10,646 nucleotides of DNA from an uncultured Collinsella sp. (lineage in GTDB: Bacteria > Actinomycetota > Coriobacteriia > Coriobacteriales > Coriobacteriaceae): positions 1-10,646 of the forward strand of contig CAAEUX010000076.1 of assembly GCA_900759335.1 (NCBI GenBank), in the 5' to 3' direction. Within the stretch, counting starts at the first letter, position 1. Every line of letters begins with the position of its first letter. The notes under the pieces are model-generated. The model saw only the letters and a list, made by a program, of their open reading frames with translations, was not told where the DNA came from and searched no databases. Positions 6,777-10,646 of this stretch are shown here, one piece after another. Made by a program: the position numbers and the translations under genes.

Positions 6777-8063
6777 ATGACCGCAATGGACACTTTAGCA
6801 GCAATCGGCGCAGGCGCGCCCGGGATTCCCAGATTCGACGACGGCATGGTCAACATCCGGGAGCTCATCCGGCTCATGGCCGAGGCGCTCGTCAACGAGA
6901 TCATGGACGCCCAGGCCGACGACGCCTGCGCCGACGGCAACCGGCGCAACGGCTACCGAGAGCGCTCGCTCGTCACCAGCGTGGGGACGATAAGCCTGCG
7001 CATCCCCAAGCTGCGCCGCGGCAGCTACTTCCCGGAGGACATCATCGTGCGCTACTCGCGAGTCGACAGGGCGGTGATAGCGGCGGTGTCCGAAATGGCG
7101 ACAAACGGCGTGTCCACGAGGAAGGCGGGGCGCGTGGCGGCGTCCCTGGGGATAGGCCGCATGAGCGCCTCGCAGGTCTCCCGCATATGCGAGTCGCTGG
7201 ACGACATCGTGGCCGACCTGCAGGGAAGGGACCTGTCCGACGTGGCCTTCCCCTATATCTGGCTGGACGCCACCTGCGTCAAGTGCCGCGACGGCGGCCA
7301 CGTGTCCTCGTGCGCGCTGGTCACCGCCATCGGCGCCGGCTCCGACGGATACCGGCGGCTGCTCGGGCTCGACGCCGTCGACACCGAGAGCTGCGCCGGC
7401 TGGCTGGCGTTCCTGCGATCGCTGCGAGAGAGGGGCGTGGACGGCGTGCTCTGCGTCACCTCCGACGCCCACGAGGGGCTGCGCCGCGCCATAGAGGAGG
7501 TGTTCCCGGGCGCCGCATGGCAGAGATGCGTCGTGCACCTGATGAGGAACGCGGCGTCCTGCGCCGCCGGGCGCCAGAAGAGGGCGGCGGTGCTCGCGAT
7601 CCTGCACGCGGTGTTCGACGAGCGGGACCCCGCGCTCGTGCGCGAGCCCTGCCACCTGGCCTGCGGGGAGATCGCCGGCATGTGCCCCAAGGCGGCCGAT
7701 CTGCTCGAGGACGCCGAGGCCGACGCCCTAGCCTACCTGGACTTCCCCTACGCCCACCACAGGCGCCTGCGCACGAACAACGTCCAGGAGCGCGCCAACC
7801 GCGAGCTCAAGCGCAGGGCCCGCGTGGCGCAGGTCTTCCCGTCCAGGAAATCGCTGATACGGATGCTGGGCGCCGTGTTCTCCGAGATGGACGAGGACTG
7901 GGCGTCCAGGAGGTGGTTCACGGAGGAGTCCATCGCCATGGCGGCGAGTCCGGCCAAAGCGGCCGCCCCGGCGCCGTCCTACGATGGGAGCGCCGCGGAG
8001 CACGCCAGGCGCATCATAGAAGTGGTGGTGGCCGACAACCCGGTCGGAAGGAGGGCCGCTTAG
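6777..8063 (+). CDS. IS256-family (Mutator-type) DDE transposase
   Basis: A full-length 428-residue transposase with no frameshift or internal stop. It shows the family pattern NRRNGYRERSLVTSVGTISL near the N-terminus and ISLRIPKLRRGSYFPE after it. The catalytic acids are D164 in YIWLDATCVK, D230 in VTSDAHEGL and E338 in NNVQERANREL. The spacings (66 and 108 residues) equal those of the characterised IS256 transposase. WQRCVVHLMRN after the second acid is also typical. The enzyme cuts and joins the element ends, and the family is known for circular intermediates. The start at ATG 6777 has GAGAAAGG close upstream; the ATG at 6786 is an equally usable alternative. High GC and GC-rich third positions distinguish it from neighbours. 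It looks intact and potentially active. Confidence 0.95.
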   Translation: MTAMDTLAAIGAGAPGIPRFDDGMVNIRELIRLMAEALVNEIMDAQADDACADGNRRNGYRERSLVTSVGTISLRIPKLRRGSYFPEDIIVRYSRVDRAVIAAVSEMATNGVSTRKAGRVAASLGIGRMSASQVSRICESLDDIVADLQGRDLSDVAFPYIWLDATCVKCRDGGHVSSCALVTAIGAGSDGYRRLLGLDAVDTESCAGWLAFLRSLRERGVDGVLCVTSDAHEGLRRAIEEVFPGAAWQRCVVHLMRNAASCAAGRQKRAAVLAILHAVFDERDPALVREPCHLACGEIAGMCPKAADLLEDAEADALAYLDFPYAHHRRLRTNNVQERANRELKRRARVAQVFPSRKSLIRMLGAVFSEMDEDWASRRWFTEESIAMAASPAKAAAPAPSYDGSAAEHARRIIEVVVADNPVGRRAA

Positions 8064-8110
8064 GCGATGGTGCAGAATAGGGACGACTCTAGGGATGGTT
8101 CGGCTTGCTC

Positions 8111-8129
8111 GGACGGCCTCCGGCCGCCC
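8111..8129 (+). repeat. GC-rich hairpin near the right end of the insertion sequence
   Basis: GGACGGCC, a TCC loop and GGCCGCCC pair at seven of eight positions, 48 bases after the transposase stop. No T-run follows, so a classical intrinsic terminator is not supported. It may still stall transcription leaving the element or be a subterminal structure. Confidence 0.35.
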
Positions 8130-8142
8130 TCGCAAACCGAAT

Positions 8143-8165
8143 CGTTACACCAACAATCGGTACGC
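8143..8165 (-). repeat. Right terminal inverted repeat of the IS256-family element
   Basis: It reads CGTTACACCAAC at its inner end and CGGTACGC at its outer end, and matches the left repeat in inverted orientation at 20 of 23 positions. Confidence 0.82.
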
Positions 8166-8220
8166 TACCTGAAGATGTGACGTTCGCATGATTACGTTGC
8201 CGCGAAACAAATGTCAATCC

Positions 8221-8280
8221 TTTTGCCACATCCTTGTTTTGCCGCACATTCTTGTCCCAAATGTGTTATATTCTGTCCCA
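8221..8280 (+). promoter_or_regulatory. Promoter and operator-like repeats of the ATPase/protease operon
   Basis: The best promoter is an extended -10, TGTTATATT (8264-8272), about 53 bases before the ATPase start; no good -35 lies at 16-18 bases. Overlapping it are three kinds of repeat. Two imperfect direct copies begin TTTTGCC and end CTTGT (8221-8237 and 8237-8255), the second with two extra bases and one mismatch. A dyad CACATT/AATGTG lies at 8245-8250 and 8260-8265. The exact 7-mer TGTCCCA occurs at 8253-8259 and 8274-8280, 21 bases apart, on either side of the -10. Such a dense set at a promoter suggests a repressor site. Confidence 0.45.
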
Positions 8281-8315
8281 CTATTTTGTAGAAGCATTCT
8301 GAGCTGAGCATATCT

Positions 8316-8320
8316 GGGAG
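8316..8320 (+). promoter_or_regulatory. Ribosome-binding site of the AAA ATPase gene
   Basis: GGGAG lies five bases upstream of the ATG at 8326 and supports that start. Confidence 0.6.
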
Positions 8321-8325
8321 CCAAC

Positions 8326-9381
8326 ATGAAAAAAGCCGATGTTGTCACGTTGATTCGAAGTCATTATGAAAATAATGAGGCAGCTTTCAGGCATCAAAGC
8401 ATCGAGATCGCTCGAGAATTCGAAGATGAGGGCAACGACAGTCTCGCGGACTACGTCATGGCACTCCTCAACAATTCGAACGCCTTCGTACCTCAATCCT
8501 TAGGGGGTGGATCGGAATTCCTTATCCCCTTAGAGACGGCCACCTCCGCCAACCGCGAGGTGCGCCTCCTCCTCCCCCAGGATGTCGCCAGCGCCATCGA
8601 CGACATTATCGGCGCCACCAATCGTATAGCAGGCGTGAACAAGTTCCTCTTTTACGGCGAGCCCGGAACAGGAAAGACTGAAGCGGTAAAGGAGATCGCA
8701 AGAAGAGCCCACCGCGATCTATACTATGTTGCCATGTCGCAGATCGTAGACAGCCATCTCGGCAGGACAGCGAAAAACATCGATGCCGTATTCCGGGAAG
8801 TAAATAGCGCCGTCTGCCCAGAGAAGCTAATTGTTCTTTTCGACGAAATCGACGCCTTGGCCCTCACGCGCATTGACTCGAATGACGTGAGAGAGATGGG
8901 AAGAGCAACCACGGCCATGCTCAGAGGGCTCGACAACCTCAACGGCAAGGTGCTCCTGTTCGCGACCACTAACTTGTTTAATGCGATTGACAAGGCCCTT
9001 GTTCGCCGATTCGACCTTACAGTATCCTTTGATAAGTACACTCGCACCGATCTGGAAGGCGTGGCCTTGGCGCTTCTGGAAGGTCAACTTTCCAGCAACC
9101 CCTACGCTACAAGCGACAAGCGGGTTTTTCGGAAGATCCTGAAACTCTTTCCCGCCCTGCCCGCTCCGGGCGACTTGCAGAACATGATTAAAGTTGCCGT
9201 AGCGTTTAGCGACACGAACAACCCTTATGACTACCTCAGCCGCCTCTATCGCTCAGCTACGGGCAAAGATCCCAGTGATGTTATGCTCCTCAAAAAGCAG
9301 GGTTTTACGGTACGCGAAATAGAGCAGCTAACGTCGATACCAAAGAGCACAGTTAGCAGGAAAACCTCCGAGAAGAAATGA
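8326..9381 (+). CDS. ietA: AAA+ ATPase, IetA-like (ATPase/subtilase pair)
   Basis: A 351-residue classical AAA ATPase. Residues 1-60 form a helical N-terminal domain (MKKADVVTLIRSHYENNEAA onward) typical of ATPases paired with subtilases. Walker A is GEPGTGKT at 111-118, Walker B LIVLFDEID at 168-176, and sensor 1 is centred on ATTN at 213-216. The arginine-finger region is RRFD at 227-230, and a helical lid lies at about 240-310. The last 30 residues (about 322-351), with GFTVREIEQLTSIPKSTVSR, look like a resolvase-type helix-turn-helix. The partner gene overlaps by ATGA. IetA/IetS pairs were described as a stability locus of an Agrobacterium Ti plasmid and later listed as a defence module. 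The ATPase is expected to restrain, activate or feed substrate to the protease (inference). The assignment rests on gene order and motifs, and a different ATPase/S8 pair remains possible. Confidence 0.82.
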   Translation: MKKADVVTLIRSHYENNEAAFRHQSIEIAREFEDEGNDSLADYVMALLNNSNAFVPQSLGGGSEFLIPLETATSANREVRLLLPQDVASAIDDIIGATNRIAGVNKFLFYGEPGTGKTEAVKEIARRAHRDLYYVAMSQIVDSHLGRTAKNIDAVFREVNSAVCPEKLIVLFDEIDALALTRIDSNDVREMGRATTAMLRGLDNLNGKVLLFATTNLFNAIDKALVRRFDLTVSFDKYTRTDLEGVALALLEGQLSSNPYATSDKRVFRKILKLFPALPAPGDLQNMIKVAVAFSDTNNPYDYLSRLYRSATGKDPSDVMLLKKQGFTVREIEQLTSIPKSTVSRKTSEKK

Positions 9382-10646
9382 GCACAGCAGCAATGACCAA
9401 TCTTCTTTCGCTGGGAAAAGGTCTCTATCACCGTGGACGACCCGTTGATCAGGGCGGTGGCATCTCCATGGCCGCATCCGATTCCCTCAAGGCATCACAA
9501 GTACGAGATTTCCAGAGTGATTTGGTAACTGTACTTGAGAAGTGGCCTGCCAATGCATTGGTAAAGGATATCCTTGTTGACGTCTCCTACGACACCATCG
9601 TGTCTAAGACAAACCGCATGCAACTCATCTTAAAAGAACCACGCATCGACATGGTGCACGGTATAGTCGGCGCCCGATATGAACTTGATGAGAGAGGACG
9701 ACCTTACCACGTGCTCACTTACTACTCGAGCAGAACGGCGATACAGCTCGCCGTGGCCAATCTTGATCTCGTTGCCACCTTTCTCGAGGACAACTTCGGA
9801 TCGAAGTCTCTCAAGAAAGACAAATTCTCCGAAATAGGCGAGGGCCTGACGCCTCCACACGGACTTTCTAAGTCGCGGTTCCAACAACTAATCCACGACT
9901 GCATCCACATCTCCTCCGCCGCAATCCCCCATTTCGAGAAATCCGTCGCGGAAGAGAGCCTCGTCACGATATTCCCCACCGAAATGAGTGCAGAATCGCT
10001 TGCATCGGCGCTCTCCTTTGAGGAAGCTCGAAGACTCGTCGTAGACGAGACAACGCTTCTACTCAGCCCTACTCAACTAGAAGACCTGTCCAAAAAGGCT
10101 CCATATCTAGTTACCATGGCCATCAAAGACAGTTTCAATATAGACGACAACCTTGACAACGATTGGGCAGAGACTGCTCCTTTCGACATCCCCATACCCG
10201 GGGCGGAACCGACTATCGGAGTTATCGACACGCTCTTCGACCAGAATTCCCCCCTCTCCCCCTGGGTCGACTACCGCCCCATGCTTTCCGATGATATTCC
10301 CGCCTTCCCCTCCGACTATGAGCATGGTACGCGTGTCACGTCGCTCATTGTCGCAGGACATATGCTCAACCCTGAGCTCGACGATGGTTGCGGATGGTTT
10401 CAGGTTCGCCATTTTGGCGTGGCGCAGACGATCGGAAACACAGTTAGCGGGCTTCTTCGCGATATAAGGCGCATTGTCAGGGAGAACCCAGATATCGCTG
10501 TTTGGAACCTATCCCTCGGCCGTGTTGAGGAAATCTCACCAAACGTTATTTCTCCTCTTGCCGCATGCCTCGATGAGTTACAGAACGAGCGAGAAATCCT
10601 GTTCATCGTTGCTGGCACTAACGACAACACTCTTTCCCGGCGGCGA
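9378..10646 (+). CDS. ietS: Subtilisin-like (S8) serine protease, IetS-like, cut by right edge
   Basis: A frame open for 423 codons from ATG 9378 to the last base; the stop lies outside the window. Its ATG overlaps the ATPase stop (ATGA). No signal peptide or membrane segment is visible, so it should act in the cytoplasm, unlike most subtilases. Residues 1-270 are an N-terminal region of unknown fold. The protease domain then begins with the catalytic aspartate D284 in IGVIDTLFD, the histidine H316 in EHGTRVTSLIVAGH and the oxyanion-hole asparagine N415 in VAGTND. The catalytic serine (GTS-type motif) should follow beyond the edge and cannot be checked. WNLSLG before N415 is also standard for S8 enzymes. 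The ATPase partner suggests a controlled intracellular protease that attacks host or invader proteins once triggered (inference). The ATG at 9393 is an alternative start. Confidence 0.85.
   Translation, partial: MSTAAMTNLLSLGKGLYHRGRPVDQGGGISMAASDSLKASQVRDFQSDLVTVLEKWPANALVKDILVDVSYDTIVSKTNRMQLILKEPRIDMVHGIVGARYELDERGRPYHVLTYYSSRTAIQLAVANLDLVATFLEDNFGSKSLKKDKFSEIGEGLTPPHGLSKSRFQQLIHDCIHISSAAIPHFEKSVAEESLVTIFPTEMSAESLASALSFEEARRLVVDETTLLLSPTQLEDLSKKAPYLVTMAIKDSFNIDDNLDNDWAETAPFDIPIPGAEPTIGVIDTLFDQNSPLSPWVDYRPMLSDDIPAFPSDYEHGTRVTSLIVAGHMLNPELDDGCGWFQVRHFGVAQTIGNTVSGLLRDIRRIVRENPDIAVWNLSLGRVEEISPNVISPLAACLDELQNEREILFIVAGTNDNTLSRRR

Larger units (their letters stand above)
6668..8165 (+). mobile_element. 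IS256-family insertion sequence (about 1.5 kb)
   Basis: A single transposase gene is bounded by 23-base terminal inverted repeats (6668-6690 and 8143-8165) that match at 20 of 23 positions. Similarity outside them is weak, so the outer ends could be a few bases beyond those given. I could not find an 8- or 9-base direct repeat flanking the element; the best comparison (6656-6664 against 8166-8174) matches at only five of nine positions. The element is visibly far more GC-rich than either flank. It sits in the gap between the divergently oriented polysaccharide operon and the ATPase/protease pair, and disrupts no recognisable gene. Confidence 0.85.

Noticed and set aside
6795..7655. 286-codon minus-strand frame opposite the transposase
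   Set aside because: Antisense open frame typical of GC-rich genes; no domain or ribosome-binding site.
6749..8080. 443-codon plus-strand frame over the transposase
   Set aside because: An arginine-rich low-complexity translation in another frame, caused by high GC. The 6777-8063 frame has the DDE triad.
8111..8129. Intrinsic terminator after the transposase
   Set aside because: The stem is good but no T-run follows, so I list it only as a hairpin.
8221..8280. Short CRISPR-like array upstream of the ATPase
   Set aside because: Only two imperfect copies that abut each other, with no spacer between and no cas gene; operator repeats fit better.

Overview
The window looks like accessory DNA from a high-GC Gram-positive bacterium, most likely an actinobacterium of the Coriobacteriia (Eggerthella/Gordonibacter-like). 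That placement is an inference. It rests on the mixture of a strongly GC-rich insertion sequence with lower-GC flanking cargo, on the gram-positive style chain-length protein, and on TTG starts; no housekeeping gene is present to confirm it.

Left part (1-6377, all minus strand): six tightly packed genes of a Wzx/Wzy-type surface polysaccharide (capsule or cell-wall glycan) operon. In transcription order they are a two-transmembrane Wzz-like chain-length regulator fused to a degenerate tyrosine-kinase-like domain, a family 2 glycosyltransferase, a B12-binding-type radical SAM enzyme, a second family 2 glycosyltransferase, a Wzy-like repeat-unit polymerase, and a Wzx-like flippase that runs off the left edge. 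Stops and starts overlap or nearly touch (ATGA at wzy, TGATATG at the radical SAM gene, an 11-base overlap at wzx), so the genes are probably co-transcribed and partly translationally coupled. Glycosyltransferases build the repeat unit on a lipid carrier, Wzx flips it, Wzy polymerises it and the Wzz-like protein sets the length. The radical SAM enzyme is the unexplained step.

Middle (6378-8165): a non-coding stretch with a probable leftward promoter, a 20-base near-palindrome and a tandem 9-mer. It is followed by one IS256-family insertion sequence with a full-length transposase (D164, D230, E338) and 23-base imperfect terminal inverted repeats. No clear target duplication is visible.

Right part (8166-10646, plus strand): an AAA+ ATPase gene that overlaps, by ATGA, a subtilisin-like (S8) serine protease gene cut by the right edge. 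The pair matches the architecture of IetAS, known first as a plasmid stability locus of an Agrobacterium Ti plasmid and later listed among candidate anti-phage defence modules. The protease reading frame is open to the window end. The ATPase ends in a helix-turn-helix-like tail, and the promoter region carries several repeats that could be its operator. This is the most interesting system in the window.
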